Shown here piece after piece: positions 35,261-46,819 of a stretch of 64,000 bases of DNA. The stretch lies in assembly GCA_905182975.1 (NCBI GenBank), contig CAJJDM010000144.1, positions 235,194 through 299,193 on the forward strand, read 5' to 3'. Source of the stretch: Paramecium primaurelia. Taxonomy: Eukaryota; Ciliophora; Oligohymenophorea; Peniculida; Parameciidae. A model generated the notes under the pieces. The model had not been told where the DNA came from and did no database searches. It saw only the letters and a list, made by a program, of their open reading frames with translations. Both the position numbers and the translations under genes were made by a program. The number at the start of each line of letters is the position of its first letter. Position 1 is the stretch's first letter.

Positions 35261-36369
35261 ATGTCACTAAGTTAACTGTCAGGAAAGCAGGGTATAAATT
35301 ATGCAAGTAAGATGTTTTGTTAATAAGTTCAAGAGAACTCAGACATAAGAAGTCTCCAAATGATTAATAGTCATTTGGTTTATTTGAAGACATGAACAGA
35401 AACAATTTATAATACATTGAATCATTAATTCAGAAACGTAAACCTAGTGTAGATATAAAACATTAAAGAGCTAAATCAACACTTGATAACAAATAACATT
35501 CATATAGGCATGGTACACCGATAAATGATATAGAGGAATTCGAAGGTGAAAAATTGTTTGATTAGTTTTTTAAATTAAATAACTCTAAAAGTGATAGTGA
35601 TTTTATGAAGGAATCTATATAAAGAGATAGTGTAAATAAAAATAATGAGAGTGATTTTCTTAAATTTGTTGAAAATGCTATTGAATATCATAAACATTCA
35701 GATGTTAGATTTTTTAGACATTCAGTTAATAAATAATCACATTTGGAATAAAAATTAAAAGAAATTACATTATCTAATAGACTCTTGGCTAGTTAACTTA
35801 ATCAATATAAATAGAAAGAGATTGATCTTAAAAGTAAGATTAAAATGATGCAAAAGGAATTTACTATTTAATATTAAAAACTTGTCTAATAAAATGCATG
35901 GTTAGAAGAATTATTAGCCAAATAGAAAATTGATAATCAAAATTCACTATTGGCTGTTAAGAAAACAGTTGAAATGTTATAAATAAAATGTAAATGTTAA
36001 AAAGGAAATTAATTATGTGATAAAATATTAAGAGATGTTAAGAATTAAGAAAGAGTTAGACAATAATATGATTGGGAAGATGAATCAAAACCAACCCATT
36101 CATCTTCTGAATTAAGTAACAATACTTAAGAAGAAGAAGAAGATTCAACTGATTTTAATTATTAACTTAAAAATAGAAGAAAGTCAATCTCAAAAGTATG
36201 TCATAATTCAATCTAATCATCTGAAGAATAATAAGAATAATTAGTTCAAAGTTTTCTAAATGGAAAAAGTAAAAACCTTAGAGAATTTCCAAAGGATATG
36301 TTTCTTAGAAAAAAATAAACACCAGATCCATATTATATTGAAGAAGAGAATACTATCAATAGTAACTGA
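35261..36369 (+). CDS. Coiled-coil protein, Ser/Asp-rich
   Basis: About 355 residues. Main frame is clear from NDQQSFGLFEDMNRNN onward: a charged N-terminal part, a coiled coil (QLNQYKQKEIDLKSKIKMM), a Cys pair (IKCKCQKGNQLC) and an acidic Ser-rich tail (EEEEDSTDFNYQ). The 5' end needs two small introns (20 nt at 35271 and 21 nt at 35308) to join ATG 35261 to this frame; this is the least certain part and the true start may differ. Family not recognised. Confidence 0.55.
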
Positions 36370-37104
36370 AATATAAATATATAACATGATATTAATATTA
36401 TATTTTCCCTATTTATGTAAATTGGAATAAGAAAATTCTATTAAAATAATTCCATTAACAAGAATAAACTTATAATAATTAATTTGGTATAGTAATTCAT
36501 ATTTTATTCTCTATTTGATAATTTTGATCAGTAAAGTCTATTATTTATAAGATATAATTTGTAGTTAACATTTTATAGAAACAAAATAAATTAGTTACTT
36601 TAGTTCTCAATAAAAATTTTGTTAAATTTATATAATCCAAGACAATGAACAAAAATAATATTTACTTACTTCTAATTTTAAGAACTCTTGCATAAATTTA
36701 CAAATATATAAATATTCAATTGAAATCTTTATTTAAAATAATTAAAAAGTGTATAATGATAGAGTTAAAATATAATAATTATTAACAAATCTGTAAGAAT
36801 TCGAAAATACAAATTATCTTTTTAAAAAATTTCTATAACAATCTTTAAACACATTTTCTGGAAATGCTATAACAAGAATTCTATTTTAGAGTGAAGTTAA
36901 ATTTTTATATAAAAAGAAATAAATTTCTTTTTGTTTTTCTTAAAAAATGGTACTAATATATTTAAAATATTTTATTTTATATTCTATAATATTGAATTTT
37001 ATTCTCATAATGATAACAAAATTTGAATAATTTAAGCAAAAGATTACTAAAATTAGTAATATAAAACAAATAATTATATGTATTTCTTTTTATACTTTGT
37101 ATTA
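36370..37104. other. Long intergenic region, convergent 3' ends
   Basis: About 735 bp of AT-rich DNA. No coding pattern or repeat noticed, which is unusually long for two facing stop codons in this window. Confidence 0.5.
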
Positions 37105-37425
37105 TCAAGAATCACTTGAATCTTATACAGAGTCAGATGATTAATCATCATCAGAAGATTCATCTTTTTTAACCTTTTTTTTAGGCTTTTCGCCATCAGA
37201 TTAGTAGTCAAGTTTATGTGAAACTTTTTCCTTTTTATTTTTTTTTGTTTGTTTTTTTTTACTAGAATATGGATCCTCTATATCTGAATCAGATAGAACA
37301 TCATCATACCCTGCAATCTATTTTTTCACTCTAATGTCCACCTTATCTCTATTTTCTTAATTTTTTCTTGCATCTAACCCTTTATCAATATCCTTAAATA
37401 TTTTGTTTTAAAACTCTTCGGACAT
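37105..37425 (-). CDS. Small charged protein, CK2-site-rich
   Basis: 106 residues, no introns. A helical N terminus (MSEEFQNKIFKDIDKG), a Lys-rich middle with basic clusters (KKKQTKKNKKEK, KPKKKVKK) that would serve for nuclear import, and acidic serine clusters (SDSDIEDP, ESSDDDQSSDSVQDSSDS) matching the S-x-x-D/E consensus of CK2. The composition suggests a disordered nuclear or nucleolar protein. No domain recognised. Confidence 0.65.
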
Positions 37426-37515
37426 CTTTAATTATATTGATATATACATGTTTATAAACTTCTGATTTTTAAGAAACAAAGCTTAATGAATATTTATCTC
37501 TATTTTTAAACAATA

Positions 37516-37853
37516 TCAAACTTTAAGCTTAAGGTAAATCATCCAAAAACTTTTAACTTTAATAAGGTTATTTTTCTCTATCATCTCGAATTATAAGACT
37601 AGTATTAATTATTTATTATACATATTTTTCTTTCTTTATTAATAATAATCTTTAGGAATATTTTAATCAGCATCTCTAAAATCTCTAAATATTCTTACTT
37701 CTTTTTTGGTGGTTGCACTTCTTCTTTTTCAATTTTTATCTCATTCTTTCTAATCATAAAATGCCCTTTTCTATAATCTTTAGGCATTTCCAGAATAGCT
37801 TAATTGTTTCTTTAATATAATATGTCAACCTTACTAATTTTAGTTTAATTCAT
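37516..37853 (-). CDS. Small protein, unknown
   Basis: 104 residues with one 23-nt intron (37676-37698). Contains AILEMPKDYRKGHFMIRKN, basic stretch EVQPPKKKRDADQNIPKDYY, and a hydrophobic C terminus. The YRKGHFMIRKNE block looks conserved-protein-like but I cannot name it. The last 35 residues could be changed by an alternative splice. Same strand as, and 90 bp upstream of, the charged-protein gene. Confidence 0.5.
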
Positions 37854-38788
37854 ATAATAAATAAAATAATCATTCAAAATGTTAACTTTTCACCTTTTTA
37901 CGCTGCATTTTCAATTTCTATTTCTAGATTTCTAAAGTATTTGAGTACTATTAATTGACCTCATTTTATAAGAAGGTTATTCTTAAGGAATTAAAATAAG
38001 TGCAATTATCTAAAGGAGATGAAACATAAATTATTTTACATTAGAATAATATAATATTTAATAAAAATAAAAATTAGATTTAATTTATAATAATGTAATA
38101 CTATCATCATCTTTTTAGTATAAATTTGATTATCAATTTTACAGATTGTTTTTTATGTATTATGAATTATTTTTTTATATTTTATTACTTATTCTGTTTA
38201 TATTTTCTTTATTATAAGACTATAATAATCTTTATCCCTATAATTTTACTATCTTAATTTTCTATTAACAGCTTTCCCCACTATTTTAATCTTTATTTTA
38301 ATAAAGGAGCAAAATATTTTATTTCCTTTATTTTAAATTCATTGAAATCTTCAAAATTTAAGTCAAATTTAAAGCTTCTAATAATTAAATTATCTCTTAA
38401 TTATTTCTTTTAAATTCAATTATAATATTATTTTTTGTAAAATAAACTAATTCATTAAAGAAGTATCTAAAATCTAATTATTATATATATTTATAGTATC
38501 ATGTCTTTGGTTCTGAAGTATTTGCAAGAATCCATTGATCTTGTAATTGAAATTAGATTATTTTTTTTTTGTATATTTGTAACTCTGAGAAGTGGAAACA
38601 AATTAAATTTAGTAAGATAAATGATAAAATTACCAAAAAAATTAAATATTTTAAATAGGAGAGATTAAGTTAAATTAAATAAGAAAAATAGTAAATAAGA
38701 TATGAAAAATGGATAAAATGTTGTAATCATATTTTTATTATTTAATTATTTTTTAAAATGAATAATGGAATAAAATAATTAAATTATT
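37854..38788. other. Long AT-rich region with one possible small gene
   Basis: About 935 bp. Apart from the weak plus-strand frame at 38501-38761 nothing was recognised; several homopolymer T/A tracts occur. Confidence 0.45.
38501..38761 (+). CDS. Hypothetical protein
   Basis: An open frame of 86 residues beginning MSLVLKYLQESIDLVIEIR, followed by a hydrophobic run and a basic Asn/Lys-rich part. The first 18 residues read like the start of an Sm/LSm-fold protein, but nothing downstream confirms it, so it may be a decayed fragment or chance. No intron needed. It ends 28 bp before the convergent TPR gene. Confidence 0.25.
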
Positions 38789-39871
38789 TCATGTTCCTGC
38801 TGCAAAAACACCTATTAATATAAATATAAAAAGCCCTCCTAAAATTAATAAGACATTTTAAGTATTTTCTGAAGGATATTCCTATTATTCTCCTTATAAT
38901 CCTTAATTATTGATATTAAGATCTTTTGAATAACAGTAATTCCATTATGTCAATTTATTTCTAATATCTTAGAGATGTTGATATTAAATTTTCTTAAATT
39001 CTTATTAGAGTTACATAGAGTTTACACCTAATCTTTTTATCATTTCATAAAGATACTAATTAATATATATATATTTATATTTACAGGTTTAGGTTTATCA
39101 AAATTAAGTCTGCTTATTTTTTCTAATTATTTTTTTGCTTCTTGAATTTGATTCAATTCTTATAGAAATTCATTTGCTTCTTTAATTTTTCCTTATTTTT
39201 ATAAATCTTTTAGCATTTCAATTCCTTTTTTCTCTGTAAATTATTTAACTTCATTAATTTCTTATGGTATTTCTTTAGAATAATCAATTTCATAAGTCAA
39301 ATTAGCATTTTCAATTAAATTAATCTGATTTAATTGCCTTTTATTCAATATTTCTATTGCTTATTAATATGTGCTAAGAATTAAATCATCTGTTTAAATT
39401 TATTAAGCTTTTTTAAGATCTTCAATTGAGGCAAATAGATTTTCATTAGTAAGAGGAGAGATTGATAATAGAGCCTAAGTAAATAAATATATAATTTACT
39501 TTTCCTCTTCTAAATAAGGCTTTAGGAGAATTTGAATCATAATTTAATACATAGGATGTGATTTCTACAGTTTACTAATACAATTAAAGTTTGAGATAAG
39601 TGGCTGATATATTATTCAAAATGGCTATTTTGAGTTCTATTATGATAAAATATACTCTTACAATTTAGTTAAATCGATTCTTCTGGAGATTTCCCGTTAT
39701 ATTGTACAAAATATTAAGTATTATTTTTGAATTCTTTGAACTCCAAAAATTAATAAAGTTCCTCATAAATTTGACAAGCAGTCTAAATATCATCTTTTTA
39801 ATTATATATATGAATTTACTCATTAAATAAAATTTATTTCCCCTTTCCTTTATTAAAGTGCAGATCGTCAT
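38789..39871 (-). CDS. Tail-anchored TPR protein (FKBP8-like architecture)
   Basis: 325 residues, four introns (25-29 nt). TPR-type helices: KERGNKFYLMNDIQTACQIY, ILNNISATYLKLQLYQQTVE and TSYVLNYDSNSPKALFRRGK, the last being the diagnostic third-repeat motif of co-chaperone TPR domains. A helical region follows and the protein ends in one hydrophobic segment (VLLILGGLFIFILIGVFAAG), so it should be tail-anchored with the TPRs in the cytosol. Such domains bind the C terminus of Hsp90/Hsp70. The PPIase domain of FKBP8 is absent. The start ATG is plausible but an upstream exon is possible. Confidence 0.72.
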
Positions 39872-40097
39872 CTGTATTTGAAAGGATTATTTTCTAAGAT
39901 TTTAGAAAGTCGTTGACAATTTTATAAATTAAGGTGTTTATTAATCTACAAGGCTCTTTTTATAAGCCTTTTATAACATTTATTAATAAATACATAAATA
40001 ATCAAATTTTATTCTTTAACACTTGCTAAGTTTCAATTATAAAAATAAAATTAATTTGTAATATTCTCTATAGAATAGAGATATTCCAAATGAAGTT

Positions 40098-41102
40098 TCA
40101 AATATAATGATAATTTTTAATTAAAGCTAATTAGATATTAAAGTATATTTTCAAGTTTTCATTATTGATTAATTCGTCTAATTAATCCAATATTGAAGAA
40201 TAGCTAAATAAGTCTTTATTCTTTCTTACAGATTTCAATCTCTTAAAAAAACTTAACTACAAGTTCACTTCTAATATACTTATTAACATTTTCTACATCT
40301 TTTAATTTCATTATTGTATTTTTAGAAAGTTTAAGCATTGCAATTAACAATTTTGTAATATATTTTTACCCCATTAGTTAATATATATTTAATATAAGCA
40401 TTTAATATTAGAAAGGTGTGTTTTAAAGCATCATTGTTAAATAATAAGGACTAAAGCAAATACCAAAATCATTAAGTCCAATTTCTTACAGATACTTAAA
40501 TAATTTTGGAATTTTGGCTTTCAATTTGAATTTAAGTAATGCTAAATTTTCAAATAAGCCAGGAGTTCCTGCAATGTAAATATTTCTATGTTTGTATATT
40601 AATTCATTGAAGATTATTTAATTTTAAGGAACTTGAAAATAAACTAAGGTTCCAGCAATGAAGTTCATTCCTTAGACATAACCAACATCTGGATCATGAT
40701 ATGTATAATTGAGAAGGAGGTTTCTTATTTAATCTTAATTTTATTTATCTTTAAAAAATGGAATCTATTAATAAGTTCTGCCAACATCTCTATTAATCAA
40801 TTCTGCATAATATGCATTAGGCTCTTAAGGGTTAGGCATTTTAAAGTCTTTGAATTTAGAAAATATGTGGATTAAATTGATATAACTTAATATAAATAAT
40901 TGTATTACTTTTATGATGTAAGAGAAGTCGAATAAAACAAGGCTAAAGTTAAGTCTTTAGATCTGAAATCATTTATAGATTCTTCTTTCATAATTTAAGC
41001 CCAATCTTCTTTTTATATAGCATTAAAAGATAGGTTGTGTCTTGGGATTTGTGAATTTGTGTTATTTTCTTTTTCAGAGTCTGAATAATTGGAAACAAGC
41101 AT
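40098..41102 (-). CDS. TBC-domain Rab GTPase-activating protein
   Basis: 320 residues, with a 23-nt intron and a 19-nt intron (40242-40260). Shows the dual-finger TBC catalytic motifs: arginine finger in INRDVGRTYQQIPFF (usual form IxxDxxRT) and glutamine finger in YHDPDVGYVQGMNFIAGTL (YxQGM). The later TBC helices are recognisable (YITKLLIAMLKLSKNTIMKL). TBC proteins inactivate Rab GTPases in membrane traffic; the Rab target is not predictable. It is a minimal TBC protein with little sequence outside the domain. Confidence 0.85.
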
Positions 41103-42133
41103 TACAAAAAAATTTTAACTAAATTAATAAAACAGTTAAAATTAATCGATTTAGTTTATATTTCAGATTAATTATATAAATACACATATATATAAATACT
41201 TATCATTAAGAATTTGAGTAAGACAAAAAACAATTTTATAAATACATATTTATAATATAATGAATAAATCTATTCTCTTGGCTTTGTTACAAATATAAAT
41301 CTTGCATGAATGATCAAATTTCAATTCAGAATAAACTAATTTGATTTTTATCCATACAGCAGAAGATTTATTTTATGATCTTACAAAAATAAAATTATAT
41401 TTAGCTTAAATAATGTAAGAAATTTAAAGTAAAAATACAAAACTTAGTATTTTTCCCTTAATTTTATATTTTAAATTGCTTTCCATCTATTTTTAACATT
41501 ATCAATACCCTTAATACTCATTTGAGTTTGTTTAAATTATTTCATGTAGTAAAATCAAAAATTAATTTCAAATCTAGTATATATCAGTAATAGAAATCTA
41601 ATTTTATAAGAATTATATATACAAAAATATGAGAAATTATTAAAATTATTCTTAAAGTATGTTACTTTATGAATGTCTCTAAATGGTTTAGTAATTAATT
41701 TTATTTTAATATATTATACCTGTTTAAAACAAATAGTTTGGTAGATTTCTAATTAAATAAGATTCTTATTACTGCTATTTATAATTAGTTGGAAATACAA
41801 AATATCATTGATGGTACAGAATTAGAACAATAATTTCAGCTCAATTAGCATTTTAGGGAAATATATTTGAATTTCAATTAAAGAGATTGTTAAGTGTCCT
41901 TATATTCAATTGTAAACAATATTATAATTTTTAATTGAAAATGAATAACTATTTCATTTCCAATTAATTTATTTAAGAAATTAAGTTGAAAAAAGGTTAA
42001 TAATTTTAGTATAAAGTATGAACAAATTCTAATTTTATTATAAATAGAATATATAGTATTTTATTTGATTGTGTTATTTGGTCTCTAATAAATAAAATAT
42101 ATAATTTGAATTAAATTATTATTCTCAACTTTA
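41103..42133. other. Long intergenic region
   Basis: About 1.03 kb between divergent genes, AT-rich. It contains only a weak minus-strand small frame (41321-41521); no repeat or RNA was recognised. Confidence 0.45.
41321..41521 (-). CDS. Hypothetical small protein
   Basis: 66 codons open, no intron needed. The N terminus MSIKGIDNVKNRWKAIQN is protein-like and basic, followed by a hydrophobic middle. Isolated in a long spacer. Low confidence because open frames of this length are common when TGA is the only stop. Confidence 0.25.
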
Positions 42134-44983
42134 ATGAAGAAAATAAGTTCATAGATTCAATCGTTAATTAATAGAAATAGTTTTTAAGAACCATCATTAA
42201 GCAACGATATTAAATCTTCAAGAAGCAATCCAAAAACTGCAAAGACAGAACGACCTTAATCTAAAACTTAAAAAAATGACTTATTAGATTATTTGAAAAA
42301 TGAAAGAAATTCAACTAATTAGATGTTTAGCTCAGTAAAGAATACATTACAAGGAAGCAAAAGCATTGATATCTTATAAACGTAAAGTTAGAAAAGTGAG
42401 CGTTTTAAAAATGGTTAGCTAAATGTAATTGTTATTATAATGAAATTCTAGCATGTGGATTTGAATATATAAACTGATGAAGGAAATAATACAAAAAAGT
42501 AAATACTAAAATCAAAAAACTTATCTCTTGCTATAATTTCATTAGAAGTATTCTTAATGAATTTATTTTTTATAGAATCAGCTTTTTAAATAGTCTAAAA
42601 CTACTAAATAATCTTACAATTAATCACCTTAAAATTAAATAAATTCACCGATAATTAAATAAAAAGAATAATATTTATTTGATATGCAAATAGTATTATT
42701 ATTGAAATAATATAATGTAGTTAAAAAATACAAAAACTAGTTCCTAAGATGATTAGCAATCTTATATTAAATAAAATAAATAGTCAATTTTATCAGATGA
42801 TTAATCATATCATAAGTAAACGCTTGAAGATTTACTATAAAATAAAAAGTAACTTAAATAAGCAGAAACATAAAAATAATTGTATTAAAAATAATGTGAA
42901 AATGAAAAAAAAGTAGTAAATTAAATGCATTGTAAAACAGAAGTATCTCCATCTAAAATTTAATAAAAATATTAAAATGCTGAAGAAACATTAAATTATG
43001 ATTAGGATCAGTAATTAAAGATTATTCTATATTATAAATAATAAAAGTAAAATATTTAAATAATTTAGATATCATTATTTGTATAAATATTAAAATAAAA
43101 CAACTGATGATCTCTTTAATTATTTAATATAATAAATAGCAAGTATTGAGAAATAATTTATTAAATAAGGAGCAGGAACAGGTTCTACAGATGGAGAATC
43201 TATTTAATAAGGTATTTGAGATTTTATTTTTAGAATTAAATAAAATATGTTAATTCTAAACACTATCAAAAAATGTACCATATGATTATTATTTAACATT
43301 AAATGCATAGACATTGGATGTTTTTAAAGGAATAACCCTACAGATTTAGCCTTACTATTTATAATCTATTTTAACAAAAAGAGTAGGATTAAAAGATTTT
43401 ACATTAGTTAAATGTATTGGTGTAGGAGGATTTTCTAGGGTTTATATGGTAAGAAAGAAAGATAATGGGAAATTTTATGCTTTAAAACTTATTGATAAGA
43501 AATTTATATTTGAAAATTCAAAAGAAATCATAGTATAGAATGAAAGAGATATCATGACGAAAATGAATAATCAATTTGTAACACCATTACATTATTCATT
43601 TGAAACAAAATATTATATTGCATTTGTTTTAGAATATTGTGCAGGAGGTGAACTATTTTATCATTTACGAAAACTTAAGAGATTAAGTGAGTAAGATGCA
43701 AAAATATATTTTGCAGAAATTTGTTTAGGAATGGCTTATCTACATTCTTAGAGTATAGTTTATAGAGATATTAAACCTGAGAATATTCTCTTAGATTTAT
43801 AAGGACATTTATTATTAAGTGATTTTGGATTATCAAAACCAGAAATGACACCAGATGATTTTGCTTATTCATTTTGTGGATCTCCAGAATATATGGCTCC
43901 AGAGATGCTAATGAAAACAGGTCATAATTATTTAGTTGATTGTTATTGTTTAGGAGCATTACTATATGAATTAGTTACTGGATTACCACCATTCTATTCA
44001 CATAATACTTAAGATATTTATAATTCAATTTTGACTGAATAAATACAATTTCCAAATTATATTCATATCTCTAATGTTTTAAAAGATTTAATACAATTAT
44101 TATTGTAAAAAAATCCAGAAGAAAGACTTGGACATTAAAATGGAATAATTGAAATCTTACATCATAAATGGTTTTAAGATATTGATTTTAAAGCTATTTA
44201 TTAAAAATAAGTGAAACCTCCTTGTAAACCATATCCTTTAAAATATAATTTTGATGAAGAAGAATTCAATAAAGGAGATGCTGAATTTAGAAAACAATTT
44301 TAAATAAATTTATAAACAGAATATTAAGTATTATTTTTAATAATTAATTTAAGAATGTTGATACTGCAAATTATTTATTGGATAATTTCTATTATGCAAG
44401 AGATAATGTTTATGGATAAGAAAAATCAAAAAGAACTAATATAGTCAATTTAAATTAGTTATAAAATTTAGCAATTATTGCTGAACCATTTTCTATAATT
44501 TAATCAATAAAAATTCAATCACCATAATAAGATTAGAATGAATATTAATTGTAATAGTCTCCATAACTATCAAAACGAATAAATGGCACTAAAGGAAAAA
44601 GTGAGGTTTATGATAACTCAATAAAACCAGATTCTATGACTTAATCATCTTAACTTTAGAATTAAACTATAAAGTTAGGACATAATTATTCAAAAACAAC
44701 TTTATAATAAACATAATATTCACTTTAAGAACTTAAAGTAATTATTTTTTATATATTTAATTAGCAAATCAAATTTTTAATTGAATAATCAAAAGCTTTA
44801 TAGAGTTCAGATAGAATAACTACTATGCCTGATTAAAATAAAAAAAATATAATAGATAGAGTAAAAACTGAATAATTTGGAAATCTAGCTTCTCCAAAAG
44901 CAACAACTAGTAGCATTTTATAAAAAATGAATAATTTTAAAGCGTTATTAGGATCTGATAAAAAAAAGAAAAAATTATTTTGA
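42134..44983 (+). CDS. Large AGC-family protein kinase
   Basis: 889 residues, eight exons, introns of 22-28 nt. A long Ser/Gln-rich N-terminal region with coiled stretches (residues 1-375) precedes the kinase domain (about 376-640): IGVGGFSRVYMVRKKD, LEYCAGGELFYHLRKL, VYRDIKPENILLD, DFGLSK, FCGSPEYMAPEM and RLGHQNG. The AGC C-tail follows (KPPCKPYPLKYNFDEEEF). Closest in style to RSK/S6K/PKC-like kinases. No lipid- or Ca2+-binding domain is seen. The last 220 residues are low-complexity with basic ends (KALLGSDKKKKKLF). The catalytic residues are intact. Confidence 0.88.
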
Positions 44984-45119
44984 TTAATAAAAAAGAGTAA
45001 ATAGTAATTTTTGTAAATATAGAATTAAAAATTATGCAGTTCTCTCATTTTTATCAAAATTATATTATTAATTTTTTAATTTATAAATATCAAATACAGA
45101 CTATAAATATTATATCTTA

Positions 45120-45593
45120 TCAATTTTAATTAAGTAGTGAAATTATGTATAAACCTTGTAAAATTATGATACAACATATTATTAATTTGATCAATTTATC
45201 ATTCTTAAATTCCTTATTATTCACTATTTCTACTTAATCTTTCATATGGTAATTGTTATTTTAATTTCTAATATTTAATTCATTTAATATTTCCTAATCC
45301 TCTTAAATAATATTAGGTCTTTTGATAATATTTGAAATTGGTTATTAAATTTCAGGGGATTTATACTTTTTAATTACTTTTTATATTTCATGATTAGGTA
45401 TATAGGGTTATAATGTTTGAGTAACTTAGCATAATTTTGGCTTAAGAGTATTTGTATCATTTTCAGGTTAGAGTGATTATTATTTCAAACTAGATTATTT
45501 ATATAGGATTGGGGGTTTTGGATAATATTATTCTTATATGTTGACTTTTTTGTTTTCCTTATATTATATCTATGGAAATTGTTTGTTATACAT
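45120..45593 (-). CDS. Gln-rich protein with C-terminal membrane anchor
   Basis: 157 residues, no introns. The N-terminal two thirds is Gln/Lys/Pro-rich and probably disordered (QYYPKPPILYKQSSLKQQS); the end is a single hydrophobic segment (LIKLIICCIILQGLYIISLL) followed by three residues, as in tail-anchored proteins. No family recognised. Its initiator codon lies exactly at the left edge of the 1226-bp repeat. The stop of RPS8 is 62 bp upstream on the same strand. Confidence 0.55.
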
Positions 45594-45654
45594 TGAATTA
45601 GTGATAAATTAATATAAATAAATTATTCTGTGCAACAATAATGTACTTATTATA

Positions 45655-46300
45655 TCATTTCTTCTTTTATTCAATCTTTTTAATGTAGAATTCTAATTCT
45701 TTTCCTTCTAGAATATAACCATCAGCTCTTCCTGATTATCCAGGTCTTGATGTTATTCTAACCAACAATCTTTGATTAGAGAATTACTCTTGAACCAATT
45801 AATCAATCACATTATCTTTTGCTCTTTATGCAAACTTTTTTTAAAGAGAATTTGATTTCTATGTTTATTCAGCTGGTGCATCCTATATATTTCAATTCAA
45901 TTTTTACTTTCTTATCTTTCTTTTTTGGTCCTAATTCAACATTGTATTTTTTAGCATACCATAATTTGAATGGAGTAGCATCAATTTAAACAATAACTCC
46001 TCTTGTCAATGTCTTTGTTCTAACCAATTCATTATTGGAAGGATGATAAACAACCTCAACAATTTTTGCTTTTTTTGCTACACCTTGGCTACCCCAAGAG
46101 AAATTTCCTTCAGACAATCTAAGAGCTCTAAATTTAAAATTTCCTCCTCTAACTCTAATTCTTCTAACTCTCTTTTCTCCAGAAATCAATTTTGTCATTG
46201 CTGCTTATCTTCCTTTTTCAAATGCTCTCTTCTTTTTGTGAATAGGCATACGACCTCCTGTAAGTCTTCTTTTATGTCTACTATCTCTTGAAATTCCCAT
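45655..46300 (-). CDS. RPS8: 40S ribosomal protein S8 (eS8)
   Basis: 206 residues, the usual size, with one 25-nt intron (45883-45907) between ELGPKKKDKK and DAPAEQ. N terminus MGISRDSRHKRRLTGGRM, then RVRGGNFKFRALRLSEGNFS and VYHPSNNELVRTKTL, all highly conserved in eS8; the C terminus ends GQSGRADGYILEGKELEFY. It is a small-subunit structural protein near the base of the 40S body. The intron also marks this as a ciliate gene. This copy and 46882-47527 are base-for-base the same. Confidence 0.97.
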
Positions 46301-46818
46301 AAATTATTAATATATTTAATATAAAAAGATTTTATTTAATTTAAAAATCAAATGGAAAACATTCAATAGCTTCTAGATCCCTTTTATAAAAGAAAGAAAT
46401 ATAATCTCTATTTAAAATGATAAGTTTCTTTAAAACCTCATATATTTAAATACAATACGTGTAAAAATTCAAATAAAATCTTTGTTGAAAAACATTAATT
46501 TTTCTAGAAAAAAAAGACAATATTAATTAGTTTAATATAAATATGTCTAGTTTATATAATCTCTTTACATTTTAATAATTAATAAGATTATTGATCATGT
46601 GATGGTGTAATTCTATTTATTAAAATCAAGAATTTAAGATATTATTAAAAAAAATAAAAACTAAATTAAATCATTATTCTTCTTGTTTCTACTCGTAAAC
46701 TTCTTTTGAAGTATTGAATTGATTTTTTTCATTAAAAATATTTAGACTGAGTTCAGTGAATGTGTGGTTAAGATCTTTTTTAGATTATTCTAATAATATT
46801 ATAATGAGTTAGTTTTAG
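46301..46818. other. Upstream region of RPS8, within the repeat
   Basis: About 518 bp before the RPS8 start, up to the N. No other gene seen; presumably contains the RPS8 promoter. Confidence 0.5.
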
Positions 46819-46819
46819 N
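46819..46819. other. Single N, probable contig join
   Basis: Lies exactly between the two copies of the 1226-bp repeat, which is what results when two overlapping contigs are placed end to end with one placeholder base. Confidence 0.88.

Larger units (their letters stand above)
45593..46818. repeat. 1226-bp direct repeat, left copy
   Basis: Identical to 46820-48045 as far as I compared (offset 1227). Contains the complete RPS8 gene with its upstream region and ends at the N. Interpreted as the end of one contig overlapping the start of the next. Confidence 0.92.

Noticed and set aside
39665..39871. Unspliced 68-codon frame at the start of the TPR gene
   Set aside because: Reading without splicing loses the TPR motifs; splicing a 26-nt intron restores them, so this is only exon 1 plus intron.
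41262..41315. Signal-peptide-like start MNKSILLALLQIQILHE
   Set aside because: The frame ends after 17 codons and no splice leads to a longer product.
46043..46291. Plus-strand open frame opposite RPS8 (and again at 47270-47518)
   Set aside because: Pure antisense shadow of the conserved RPS8 coding sequence.
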